Source of the DNA: Callipepla californica brunnescens
Lineage: Eukaryota; Chordata; Aves; Galliformes; Odontophoridae
Assembly: GCA_023055505.1 (NCBI GenBank)
Contig: JALIRH010000049.1
Location: forward strand, 2,356,001 to 2,420,000
DNA length: 64,000 bases
Direction: 5' to 3'
Shown here: in pieces, positions 22,960-34,476 of the stretch
Numbering within the stretch: the stretch's first letter is position 1
Layout: every line of letters starts with the position of its first letter
Notes under the pieces: model-generated
What the model was told of the DNA's origin: nothing
The model's database searches: none
Seen by the model: only the letters and a program-made list of their open reading frames with translations
Made by a program: the position numbers and the translations under genes

Positions 22960-24057
22960 AAGACAAGCCTGCATTTGTGTATGATGCAAAGCCAGAGGAA
23001 TAAAAAGCCTTCTTGAAAATGGGCTGCGTGCATCATACCCTTCATCTTAAGCCTTTGTAAGGTTCAGAAGGAAATAGGTAGTGTTCAGAATAATAGGACG
23101 TTATTTTCTATCAACTTGCTGATGTCCATGGGTCACTGGGAGAAAAGCAGGGAATTCCACGTTCACAAGGAACTTGGAACTTTCTGAAACAGCACAGCTT
23201 TTGTGTAGGAACTTTCTTCAAGTGAACATTCTGTTCTAAATGATGCCTCCACAGGGGAGAGCTTTAACGGAAAAAGGTACTGTACAGATCATAGGATGGA
23301 ATCCCAGTTCTGCTAAGCCTGTCCTAAGAAATAGAATTGTTTGCATCCATACTTGATTTTTCTAGCCTTGCCTGATCTCTCCTGCACTTCCATTTTAATC
23401 CATGGAATATTTTGCCCTAACCTACCCTTTGGATCCAATAAAAAATGAAGTAATATTGGCACACATCGATCTTCTCTCTTTCAATAGTTCAGTGTGGTAA
23501 GAAGTAAAAATTTACAGTACCCTTTCCATAGAATACTGGGATATCCCAGGTAACTGAAAGATAAAAGAACAGAAACTCCATCATTAGTGAAAAGTAGACA
23601 GTGGGTACCGGCTAGTGATTACTTTTTAGATACTATCTATAATCTACCTTAGGGGATTTAATTGTAAGTTTAAACCTAATTAGAATGGAAAGTCACTGTT
23701 GACATTCAACAGTGCGGAATAACATTTCAACTTCACTTTCCCCCACTTGTTCGTTAGATAAAAAACAGACAAGGTGGTGCTTATTAATGAATTTCAATAC
23801 TCCAGATGACATTATAATCTTCTGAGCACTTCATAAATGAAGATCCCCTCTTTTGTCCATAGTAGCTAAATATCTTTTTATCAAGAGATTGAGAAGAATA
23901 TATAAGAATTCTAGGTAATTGCAGATTTCATGATCATGACTTAGTAACTTTCCACAGTTACATGTTAGTATTGTAATACATGTATGCATATAATTTAGAA
24001 GTAGGTAGGTAGCAGTTGTCGTGGTTATTCTGGGTTATTATTTTTATTTGAATGTAT

Positions 24058-24600
24058 GTAGGTCACTCTGAAAGTAATGCCTGCTGTTGATTTCCATGGA
24101 AACCTCAACAGATAATAAAGCACAATAACACACTATTGGAGAGAACAAATTCCCAGCTGCAAAATACTATTTATCTGCATAGTTGCTACCATTATCTATG
24201 CCTTTTTTTGTTGTATTTTTGCCGTTCATGAATGAGTACCTGAATGCTGTGCTCATCAAAATCTGCACCAACCACACCAGCTGTGAATAGTCAACCAGCA
24301 CATGGTTTGTCCCTCACATTGACCATGTCACAGTTGCAGAAACACACCACTCACCACCATACTGTGCTCATGTCCACTGACTGGTCCCCAGAAACATTCA
24401 GTAAGCATCGATTCATGTCAGTGGGTGCAATTGCTTCCCCACGGAAGAATTCAATGACACACCTTTGCTCTACCTCACAGCAACAAAACGTAATGGAGCA
24501 ATGGTGAGAAGGTTCAGCCTCTACTGCCGTATCACCAACATCTGCCGCTGGCATCATGGGCCTAGCAAATAAAATAGGAGAGCAGGGCCATATCACATGG
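24058..24600 (-). mobile_element. Mariner-family DNA transposon fragment (avian Galluhop/Mariner1-like)
   Basis: The segment starts with GGTCACTCTGAAAGTAATGC and TTTCCATGGAAACCTCAACA, the terminal text I associate with the abundant avian mariner, then GCACAATAACACACTATTGG and TCATCAAAATCTGCACCAAC. In this orientation the transposase would lie on the minus strand. The copy is 3'-truncated and the frame is not intact. The fragment's outer limit near 24600 is approximate. Confidence 0.7.
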
Positions 24601-25790
24601 CAGCCTGCAATAGCAAAGCACTGCTTTATGAAGCTTTTATCTACACAAGGTCAGTACTTACGCTTCTGCATATATACTTCTTCTATGCACTCATAATTCT
24701 TCTCGAATTCTTCTTGATTAGTTGGGTAAATTTCACTTTAAACTAAATGTTTTTATTTTGATATATAAATTAGCTTTTACAAATATAAGGTGTTATACAA
24801 TTACCTTTGGAAATACTAAGGATATAATACAGGAATATTTTTCTCTCTCTCATAACAAAAACTGAAATCCATTGACTTCCTTGTAATAGTTTTAGTTGGA
24901 TAACATGGTTGAAAATGATATTACAGATGAGTCCCACAGGCAACTTAGTACAGACAGCCGAAGAATCGGCATCTTGTGTTATACTCACAGGTTCTTTTGC
25001 TTGGTGTAAACAAGGAATAAAGCATAATTGACAGTCAGAGCTTGCATAAATCCAAGTTGCATTACCATATCATACAAAGATAGTACAGTGATTACAAGGC
25101 TTATTACATCTGTCTAAAAGAGTCTCTCTCTCAAAACACATCATGTAGGAAATAAAGAGTATTCTGAAAAACTGATGTCAAAATGAAGTCTGCCAAATAC
25201 TGCAGAATTACACTGATACTGCTGGCACAGACTTCTGATAATAAAAATATGTAAAATACCCCTCGAATGTAATTTATATACTCATTTTCCATTATGAAGT
25301 TGCATTATTATGACCTCGATCACTTTTGTTCAGAACTCTGTGCTATAAACTCTGACACAATTTGTCAGGCATCTATAAAAAATGAGAAAACCAAACTTTC
25401 AGTCAATTGTGGATCAGAAGAAAAAGAAGGATGATTTAAAAAAAAAATCTGTTATCTTTATCTTTCTTCATCTTATTAATGACTTATCTCTAGAACAAGT
25501 ACTTCTTACTTTCAAATATCCATGAAAAATTTCTCAACAGTGTGATAGAAAGATGAGAGTATCATCAGTTTCCATATGTCACCTCAGCCATGCAAGCTCA
25601 TGGAAAATTTGAGCTGAAGTGTAATTCTATTAATTTCTGTTGCTGAATTGCCTTAAATTTCATATATGATAAAAAATTTACTGTCTGTTCGGTTATGGGG
25701 CTCAAGTCTATTTACTGTGTGCTCAAAGGTAGGTTATAACTATCATTGCCTCCTGTCATTCTGGAGTGCATTTCTCTTAAGAACAGAGAG
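24600..25790. other. AT-rich, no gene recognised
   Basis: AT-rich sequence without recognised repeats or convincing exons. The intervals 23046-24057 and 26170-27470 are similar. Confidence 0.4.
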
Positions 25791-26170
25791 CTGAAGAACT
25801 TGACATATGAAGAAAGTCTGAAGCTCTCATTGGGGCTATCTAATTAGTCTTGCAGCATGTAGTTGGAAGGATGGAGGTGATTTCACAAAGAAGATCTATA
25901 GCAAGTCAAGAAACAATCAGCACTCATTATTTAATAAAAAATAAAAAACAAAAAACTTGGTCCAGGTATATTGAAAGAGTTCTCCAGCCTGAGAACAATG
26001 ACACCTTTAAGCAGGTGGTCTAGAAGGCTAATGAAATCATTAGCCTTCTAGAATCATTAAAGTATGACTTGACAGGGCCTTGCATTAAGTGAAGGCCGTG
26101 TTTTCAGAAGAACGTTGGACAAGGTAATCTCCAGAATTCCCTTCCAAAAGGGACTTTCCTTTGGCTCAGG
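25790..26170 (+). mobile_element. Old CR1-derived fragment
   Basis: Diverged CR1-like 3' text ends with GTTGGACAAGGTAATCTCCA and GAATTCCCTTCCAA, the usual CR1 closing phrase. The fragment is heavily mutated. Confidence 0.5.
26019..26052. repeat. Perfect 16-bp inverted repeat with a 2-bp spacer
   Basis: TCTAGAAGGCTAATGA, then AA, then TCATTAGCCTTCTAGA. The arms are perfect reverse complements and lie inside the old CR1 fragment. Confidence 0.95.
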
Positions 26171-27473
26171 GAATCAAGGAACCAAACAGGCAGATAAATA
26201 AGAGGCAGAAACCACCAAGTTTTCTATATATAGAACTTTGTTCTAGACAAATGAAAAATGTTTTTCAGTGTAGATAATACCTATTTTGGTACGATCCTAA
26301 CATTTTATATAATGAAAAGCAGCTCATCATTACAGTTAGTGTCAGATTACATACTATCTCTCCACACCTCCCACATATTCATATACAAGTGAACACATTT
26401 GTACAAGCGGCAGTTGCTGAAGGGGCTCTGGGGATTGCTCTGTCCACAAACAATGAAGACTGACTACAAGTTACTTCTGTATAGCCTACAGAAAGGGTCT
26501 GCTGAAGAGCAAACCTGACAGAATATATTTTTCCTTTCCATTCTAATTTAGCACAGGGAACCTGCTACATCTCATGAGTCAGCCTCTGAGTCTGGCCACT
26601 CACAGAGGGCTCTCAAGAGCCTGATCCCACCAGCCAACGGTAAAGGTGGCATACCTTTCCCTCCCTTCCTTGAGCTCCTGCCATCACAGTACAGCAGCAG
26701 TTGAGCTGTGTTATGAAGGCAGGAAAAGGAGACACTGCAGCTTACGTATAGGCATTTCTCCTCTTGCATGTTTTGACTCCATATAGGGAAGCTGTGAGAA
26801 TGTATTAGATCTGTTTTAGTATGAGCAGGGTGAATTGTTTAGTTATAAATCAGTTAATTGACACACGACACAAGGAATTTTTAGATAAAATGGAAAACTG
26901 TATTTCATAATCATCTAAATTATAATAAAAAAATAAAGAACACTTCTTGACGGTGAATTTCTTCAAATAGCTTAAATATCCTTCAGGATGTAGAACAGAT
27001 TTTTAGGCCCTCCTGCCACTAGCAAAATCTCCCTTACTGAGAGAGGGTTGTGATCAAAAATACTTATCAGCTTGGTTGAAGCCAAGCCAATAAGATGAGA
27101 ATAATGGACCTAAATTAAACAGCTAGAAAAAGCCTGATTTTAGCCTACTGATTAGATTTCCTGATTAGTTCACTGAAAACTTAATGTCTGTTACAGTAGC
27201 TTTTTTTTTTAATCCAATAATTATTATAGAGATTCTTTCTAGCAGCTCCAGCACACTCTGTAACAAAGGTTACAATAATAAGCGAAGGCACCTGCTGCCT
27301 AGTGTCCTGTCTTCAACAGTAACAAGCAATGGATGCCTAAGAGTGAAAATAGAGGAGGTATACATGCAATCTTCATTAAACATCATCTCAGCTTCGAGTA
27401 AGCTGTAGTACAAGGAGTTTCTAATTCAGCAGTTGTATCTGCAGTTTGGTTTACACTGAACTATCAAATTTAC

Positions 27474-27662
27474 CTTTTCATTGATGGGGATATTTGTCAT
27501 CCAGAATGTCGCATGGCAAGTAGCTCCACAACTTAGCCATACACCATGTGAATAGACACTTCTTTTTGCTTTCTTCCAACCTAGCACATTGACTTTCTCA
27601 TCGGGTCCTAATATATGAAAGAGGTGCTCATTCTCCTCCTCTAGATTTTCCAAGAAAAACCA
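27474..27662 (-). other. Exon-like open stretch, unidentified
   Basis: Minus strand, after a CTACAG acceptor: WFFLENLEEENEHLFHILG, DEKVNVLGWKKAKRSVY, HGVWLSCGATCHATFWM, IPINEK, then the donor AAG|GTAAAT. Two cysteines and regular aromatic spacing look like a genuine protein. Family not recognised. It lies about 2.8 kb from the X-box promoter, in divergent orientation. Confidence 0.35.
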
Positions 27663-27950
27663 GCTGTAGCTATTGCGTGCTGTTTTGAATTCAGTGTTCT
27701 AAGCTTTCCTTAGACATGATCTTACACTCAGGCTGAACTACAGAAAGGCATGTAGAGTACAGTAGACTGTGGGGGAAATAAGTTCAATATCTTCTGAACA
27801 CAGCTCTTTTGGACAAACACTTTTTTCAGTTTGGTAAGAAAGATTTAACTAGTCTTGATTTAGATAGTGTGGAGTATTTCATTTAAGTCTCTTGATGCTC
27901 TGCTCTAAAACTTTGGTGTTGGTTACTGGGAAGGTTTCTACAGACCACGA

Positions 27951-29037
27951 AGTAGTAAAATTTTCTTTTCCAAAACTGGAAATCTCTCAGAAGACGGAGA
28001 GATTCTAGTAGTTACTATTTAAAAAAACCCACTGTGAGACGCACGTCAAAATGGTGACGGAATTTGTTAATAGTTTATGTGAGAACTGAAATGTTTTGTT
28101 ACTTACTGTAACCTCTATTTTAGTACAGTCTTTGTGATGGTGAGGTGTTGTGTCCAGCCTTCCGTTCCTCTGGCTGATACCCAGCTTACTGAGAAAGCTT
28201 TAATAATAGTGCTTAGCTTTTACAGCATCTTTTATCTGAAGCATTAAAGTACTTTAGAGAAGTGGGTACTATTATCTCAATTTTTATGGGCAGAGGAACA
28301 GATTGGGTTACACAGTAAATACACATAATTATGAGTGGAACTCATGTTTCTCGATCTTCAGGCAAGTGTTCTAATCGCTAGCCAAATTTATCCTCCAGGA
28401 AAACAGTAGGAGATGGGAGGATCCAACAAAGTGGGGAGATTGCTTCTGAAGTTATCGTTCCAGTAGCAAAAGTCCTCCTGTTGCGATGCAAAGATGAACT
28501 ATAGGCAAAGAATAATTGACACAATTGGCACAAATGGAGGTTCAGCATGATGCACTGAATGCTTCCTGCCTTAATGAGGAGTTCTGCACCACTGTTCCTG
28601 ATGGTGAGCAAGAGAGAGTCTTAGGGAATGTCAAAAGGGTTGGTTCCCCTTTCCAGGTAGAGGAGGGAGGTGGGCTTCAAAAGGCAGAACACAGAACTGA
28701 ACAAAGCAAGAACGGCATTCCTGAGCTCAAAGCAGTTTGGCATTTGGAGCACTCAAATGAAGCAGAAACTTTTTATTGTCAGGTTAAGTCAGAGGGGATA
28801 CCTTTATCCAGCGGGTGGAGGAACAAGGAACTTATCATCCTCGTGATGAGCGACAGGCCCTGTCTCGTTAAAGCAGTAAAATGTAAAAAGTAGTAAAATT
28901 TTCTTTTCCAAAACTGGAAATCTCAATTTTTATGGGCAGAGGAACAGATTGGGTTACACAGTAAATACACATGATTATGAGTGGAACTCATGTTCTCGAT
29001 CTTCAGGCAAGTGTTCTAATCGCTAGCCAAATTTATC
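27951..29037. repeat. Two-part direct duplication with an internal deletion
   Basis: Segments 27951-27986 (36 bp) and about 28274-28392 recur almost exactly at 28889-28924 and 28921-29037. In the second copy they are joined directly. The join falls on the shared bases ATCTC, which end the first segment and begin the second. Confidence 0.85.
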
Positions 29038-29334
29038 AAACGAAGTGGAAGGGAACGGATGCAGCAATGTAAAGCCTGCCCCTGCAGAACGGTACGAACT
29101 GTAAAACATGGAGATGTGATTGGTGTCAGAGACACAAAGTCAGAGCTGCTGATACAACACCTTTAACCTGGCTCTAATTCCAATGGGCATAAATAAGAAC
29201 AGAGCTCTATTTCAAACACTAACACTGCAGAACAGAGCAAGGAAAGCGCATTCCGCACACCCAGGGATGGGAGATAAGCATCCCCAACTCAGACCTTGCC
29301 AGAGCGGCCTCGAGGGCACTGAAGGACGAATCAG

Positions 29335-29715
29335 AGACCCATAGGGATCCATAGAAACCCATAGGGACCCACAGAGAGTCATTGGGACCCACAGAGTCCC
29401 ATAGAGACCCATAGGAACCCACAGAGACCCATAGGGAGACATACGGACCCATAGAGAGACATTGGGACCCACAGGGAGACACTGGGACACATAGAGACCC
29501 ATAGAGACCCATAGGGACCCATAGGGACCCATAGAGAATCATTGGGACCCATAGAGAACAACAGGGACCCATAGAGACACATTGGGACCCACAGAGACCC
29601 ATAGGGACCCATAGGGAAACACAGAGACCCATAGAGATCCACAGTGACCCCTAGAGACCCATAGGGACGCATAGAGACCCATAGAGAGACATTTGGACCC
29701 ACAGACACCCATAGG
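29335..29715. repeat. TATGGGTCTC-type minisatellite, inverted array
   Basis: Units CCCATAGAGA/CCCATAGGGA, the reverse complement of the arrays at 16.3-18.3 kb, cover about 380 bp and end at the GC pentamer satellite. Confidence 0.9.
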
Positions 29716-29769
29716 GACGCAAGCGCAGGCGGTGACAGAGCCGTTATCTGAGGCGGAGGCGCTGCAGAA

Positions 29770-30200
29770 GGGGACGCTGGAGCGGAGCGGAGCGGGACAG
29801 ACGGAGCGGAGCGGAGCGGAGCGGAGCGGGATGAGACGGGACGGACAGAGCGGAGCGGGACGGGACGGGAAGGAGGGACGGAGCGGAGCGGGACGGGACG
29901 GGAAGGAGGGACGGAGCGGGGCGGGGCGGAGCGGGGCGGAGCGGAGCGGAGCGGACGGACGGAGCGGAGCGGAGCGGGACGGGACGGGACGGGAAGGGAC
30001 GGACGGACGGAAGGACGGAGCGGAGCGGGATGAGACGGGACGGACAGAGCGGAGCGGCACGGGACGGAGGGACGGAGCGGAGCGGGACGGGACGGGACCG
30101 ACGGACGGAGCGGGGCGGAGCGGAGCGGAGCGGAGCGGGACGGACGGACGGACGGAGGGGCGGAGCGGAGCGGAGCGGGACGGGACGGAGGGACGGAGCC
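29770..30200. repeat. GC-rich pentanucleotide satellite (GGAGC/GGGAC/GGACG)
   Basis: About 430 bp of pentamers GGAGC, GGGAC, GGACG and a few GGGGC keep all purine-rich units on the plus strand. Long serine/proline/arginine-rich frames on the minus strand across 29.4-30.7 kb are repeat artefacts. Confidence 0.9.
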
Positions 30201-30239
30201 ACAATAACCAGGGCTAACATCTGCGGCCCTGTCCCTCAC

Positions 30240-30525
30240 GCAGGGATCCCCGCCATAGCAGAGCGCCCGCAGCTCTCGGCCGGGCAGTTCTCGCGAGAGC
30301 GCCCGCAGCTCTCGGCCGGGCAGTTCTCGCGAGAGCGCCCGCAGCTCTCGGCCGGGCAGTTCTCGCGAGAGCGGCTGACACGGCGTGGACGTTGCCAGGG
30401 CAACGGCAACAGGCCCAGAAACGGCCTCCGGGAGCCGGCAGGCAGGACGGAGAGGAGGAGGAGTCAGGGTGCGAGGATGATGTCGGCTGGTTTGAGGAGA
30501 TGGAAGTAGCCTGTCCCTGAGGGGT
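30240..30525 (+). promoter_or_regulatory. CpG promoter with three TCTCGCGAGA elements and an RFX X-box
   Basis: Three perfect 36-bp tandem repeats (30263-30298, 30299-30334, 30335-30370) each end in the palindrome TCTCGCGAGA (30289, 30325, 30361). This is the CGCG element bound by BANP at TATA-less CpG promoters. Twenty bases further, GTTGCCAGGGCAAC at 30391-30404 is a symmetrical RFX X-box, typical of ciliary and meiotic gene promoters. A donor-like GAGGG|GTAAGAG lies at about 30525. A short ATG frame (MMSAGLRRWK) and an overlapping acidic frame without an ATG (CEDDVGWFEEMEVACP) follow. The regulated gene was not identified. It could run in either direction. Confidence 0.7.
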
Positions 30526-30779
30526 AAGAGGATCTTAGCTGAGGAACTGGGGGGACTCGTTGGGAGGTCTTTCAACGAGGTCTGAGGGGGACAAAATGAG
30601 GACCGCTGGGGTTGAGTGGGTCGTTGGAGGGCTCCTATGGAAACTTGTGGGCGAAGATGGTGGAGTACAAAGGGATGGACTAGGGCAGGGGGATGCTGCC
30701 GTCTAGGGGATCCTAGCTCTTCTGTAAAGGTGGTGAGATGCAAAGCCCAGCTGAAGTGCCTTTAGAGCAATGCACGCAG

Positions 30780-31205
30780 CCTGGGAAATCAGCAGGGTGA
30801 ACTGGAAAGCGTGATGCACTTGGGAAGTTGTGACCTTGTTGCTGTCATGGAAACATGGGGGGTGACTCCCATACATGGTACACCTCCACTGAGGGGTACT
30901 GGCTCTTTAGATGGGATAGGTGAGGTAGGAAGGGTGGGGGAGTTGCCCTCTATGTCAAAGACTGGATAGACTGTGAGGAGCTCTGGCTGAGAAAGGTGTT
31001 CCTTACTCTGTTCCTTACTCTGTGGGCTAGAATTAAGGACGGGACTAACAGAGGCCAGATGGTGATAGGGGTATCCTCCAGGCCACCTGATCGAGGGGAG
31101 ACTGTTCATGAGGCTTTCCTGCTTCAGATGTGGGAGGCATTGTGCGCACAGGATCTCATCCTGATGGGGAACATCAACCATCTGGATGTCTGTTGGAAGG
31201 ACCAC
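30780..31205 (+). mobile_element. CR1 LINE fragment, ORF2 endonuclease part
   Basis: Plus-strand text corresponds to the CR1 EEP endonuclease region: frames with VIGVSSRPPDRGE and LMGNINHLDVCWKDH match the usual VVGVYYRPPDQGE and LLGDFNHPDICWK pattern. Frameshifts make it inactive. It is followed by a T-run and AG at 31236-31249. Confidence 0.8.
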
Positions 31206-31344
31206 ACAGCGAGCTGCAAGAGTAACCATAAGGCTTTTTTTTTTTTTCAGCTTGACAGAAGCAGAAGCGTGCTGGAGAATATGCAGGGCTCACAGCGGAG
31301 AGATTACTGAGGAAGCCTTCACCGCAAAGAATCACTTGTGAGTT

Positions 31345-33900
31345 TCCCACTGTAGAGCGTTTATTTTCTCTGGAAACATAGGAAGAACAGTCTTAAAGTG
31401 TCAGAAGAACTCGTTTCTGAGTAAATCGATAAAATTGAAAGTAGCAATTGGTGAAAAAAGTTGGCAGGATTTCTGAAGGAACTCGAGTGGGAAATTTCTG
31501 TAGTATTAATTGAGAGAAGTAGCTCATTGCTTAAACTGCCACAGGAATAAGGGTCAGTAAGCGTTCCCTAAGCTGCCTCTTTTAGCATTTATCAGTGACA
31601 GGAGATGTTCTCCTCTTTGGTTTGAATGTGTTGTCTTCAAAGTCCTTCTGTATTCTTGAAGAAATGTATTTTTTGTTCAAACCCAAAACAATTTTTGAGC
31701 CTCTTAAGTTCATTTAGCTGTTTAATTTGGTTAGTGTTACTCAGGAAAAAAAAAATTAACTCCAAAATATATATAATTAACTGGCATTTGAAACAAACAA
31801 ACAAAAAGACAAATACTTAACAGAAGCCAGACTTGATAATTAAAAATGTTCAGCTTTAACAGCAGAAACAAGACAAAATTAGCCAGAAGGGAATGCGATA
31901 GAATTGCAGAGCATCTGTTTTTCAGGGTAGGCTTGTGGTAGTTCGATTCCAATGAACAGCTCTATGTTGCAGTAATTCTTTTCCTTGTCTAGATAGAGAG
32001 AAGTTCCTCACCTGGCCAGCTGTAGCTGCTTATACTTGGCCAAATGAGTCTTGTCATGTACATACCGGTTCCTTTGCATTTACTGCAAGGAGTTACTTCC
32101 CCCCAGGAGTTATTTCATGACACTAATAGTTATATCAGATACTTACTGCATAGCTTACAGCAGTTTCTTTATCTGAACGTATCTTTTTCTAAGACGTAAG
32201 GTGAGAACAAGCCTCTTGCAATTGAACTCACTGAGCCTTGAATAGATAAAGGATAGATTCATATATTATGTGAAATCAGTGAAAGCCTTAAATAATGGCA
32301 AAGATATCCAGTAGTTTTCATCTTTGTTTTCGACTGAAAGAAACAGGCGGGGGGGGAAGGGGGGGGGCTTAACCGAGAACGTGTTGTGTAAAGTATGACA
32401 GGAGTTGTGAAAATTCTCATCTGGTGATGCTGCCCAGAATTGATACACATGGCTCATTTGTAGTGATATGGAACACAATGGTGTTCCCTCCATCTTTTTA
32501 ACCCGTGAGGAGTCTGATGTCAACAAACACAGAATAAGCCAAAATTTACCAGCTCTTGATTGGTTTGAATGCTAACGTCAGAAAAAGCAGAAATCATTTC
32601 ATCTGCTGCTGTTCTGCACAAAGTCTCAGTTATTATGGAATCATTAAAAGCTGAAAGGCACTGAGATGGCAACAAAAAAGTCCTGTCAGCTGGAAGTCAC
32701 TGTGTGCAGGCTGCAGATTGAATCGAAGAATGACGTGAATTCACCTATTCAAGATACTTTTGCCTTTTAGTTTCGTTTTTACCCACTTAATCTTCCATAA
32801 GGAATATTCATTTTAAAGTTAGGCTAACTAGAGAATCTGGCTAATTTTGACGGGGGGAAATCTTACAAAAAAAAAAAAAAAAAAGAGGGGGGTAGTTGAG
32901 AAAACTAAAGAGAAACTTCTGAGAAACTAAGGAGAGTTGCCCCTCAAATACATAGGCCGTTAGTAGAGGAGAAAAATAATTGCAGAGATGAAGAAAATAA
33001 GTTCTTGATGAAGGAAGAGTGCTAAAATCACAGTGCACTGCAGGGCAGCATGCCAGTTCTGTTTGATCCATTCTGGATGCTCCATGTCTTTATCCCTTGA
33101 GGTCAATTGCTGACTCAGAGGAACGTGCAGTGAGAACTGCATAGGATATGTATTGACAGATAGATGGCAGAGAAAACTTCTTCATCTTCCTCTATTTTTT
33201 ACTCATGTCCAACATGTTCTGATATTGTGAAAGGAGCACAGAGTGTGTCCTACCAGTATTTTGAGTGTGTGTGTGTGTGTGTGTGTGTGTTTTTGGAATG
33301 CCATAGAGGAAAATATATGAATACCTCGCAAAATAAAAAAAGCAGGATTCATGTGGGGAAAAAAAATGCAATTTTGGGGTTGTATTCAGGTACGTTCTGA
33401 TTTTATTTTTTTTTTCACTTCCAGTATTCTTTTTGCTCTTTTAGACTATCAAACTTAAGACATCAGTGTAATGGAAAACTGAGTTACTGTATGTTTCGGC
33501 TCCCATTGTTTTTTCTCGTTTTTTGTCATTTTCTCTAACAGGTGTCTGGCTTTGTTGGCAGCTCATGTATTCTAGGAATGATGTGAGCTGACAAATTCCG
33601 ATATTTTGAACTCAAAAAAAAAAAAAAAAAAAAAGAGACTTGAAACAATTGATCTAAACCTGGATACCTATCCACATTTTCCAACAAGGAGGTTATTACT
33701 ATGACTGAATTGTCCTTAATTAGCTGTCATTATACATTCTTACAGAGCTGGTGACAAACAGTTAGTACTGAAAGCTTTAATTCTTGGTGGGCTTATTCAA
33801 TGGGCTCACAGAGATAAGGACTTGAGAGTGTTTTGCCTGCACTCAGCAGCATGTCCTGCCTATCTCAGTGCTGTAGCTTTTGGCCTGCTATCTTTCTGTT
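31345..33900. other. No gene recognised; simple repeats
   Basis: AT-rich interval with a G-run near 32349-32368, A-runs at 32868-32884 and 33614-33634, and a (TG)n microsatellite at 33264-33290. No exon chain was seen. Confidence 0.5.
33264..33290. repeat. (TG)n microsatellite
   Basis: An uninterrupted GT dinucleotide run of about 27 bp. Confidence 0.95.
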
Positions 33901-33907
33901 CTGTTTC

Positions 33908-34235
33908 AGATGGGATCCACCCAAGGGTGCTGAGGTGATTGCCGAGCCGCTTTCTGCCATCTATCAGCATTCCTGGTCATCTGGAGAGGTCCCGCAAGAT
34001 TGGAGGCTTGCCGATGTAACTCCCATCTACAAGAAAGACCGTAAGGAAGATCCGGGGAACTGCAGGCCTGTCAGCCTGACCTCGGTATCAGGGAAAGTTA
34101 TGGGGCGGTTGATCTTAAGGGAGATCACACGGCACGTGCATGGCAACCAGGGGATCAGACCCAGCCAGCACGGGTTCACAAAGGGCAGCTCGTGCTTGTC
34201 CAGCCTCATCTATGAATCTACGAATCTATGTTACT
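33908..34235 (+). mobile_element. CR1 LINE fragment, reverse transcriptase part joined to 3' tail
   Basis: An open plus-strand frame includes WSSGEVPQDWRLADVTPIYK, EDPGNCRPVSLTSVSGKVM and NQGIRPSQHGFTKGSSCL, the N-terminal reverse transcriptase region of CR1 ORF2. Immediately afterwards the text jumps to ATCTATGAATCTACGAATCT, the CR1 3' tail, so most of the 3' part is missing. Truncated and inactive. Confidence 0.9.
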
Positions 34236-34257
34236 TGAGCGTCTCCTGTGCACCACT

Positions 34258-34440
34258 TCATTTATAGATTCATAGATTCATAGATTCATAGATTCATAGA
34301 TTCATGAGGTTGGAAAGGACCTCCAAGATCATCTAGTCCAACCATCCTCACACCACCATCCCTACCCACCAAGCTACTCAATCCAATCCCTTAGCACCTC
34401 ATCTAAACGCTTCTTGAACAGCGCTAGGGATTTGTCCTTT
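34258..34440 (-). mobile_element. CR1 LINE 3' end with 8-bp tail repeat
   Basis: On the minus strand it ends in GGTCCTTTCCAACCTCATGA followed by TCTATGAA units (plus strand TAGATTCA x5 at 34264-34304). It is a classic CR1 3' end, tail to tail with the preceding plus-strand CR1 fragment. Confidence 0.9.
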
Positions 34441-34476
34441 TGGTGGCCACGCTACTCACATAGGTAAAATATTGTC

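Noticed and set aside
29379..30743. Long minus-strand open frame (454 codons) rich in Ser/Pro/Arg
   Set aside because: It runs through the pentanucleotide satellite and the TATGGG minisatellite. The composition simply reflects repeats without stop codons.
31250..31340. Possible plus-strand exon after a poly-T/AG tract, with frame LTEAEACWRICRAHSGEI
   Set aside because: It sits directly after a CR1 fragment. Only one frame is open, no neighbouring exon in phase was found, and the donor CTT|GTGAGT is weakly supported.
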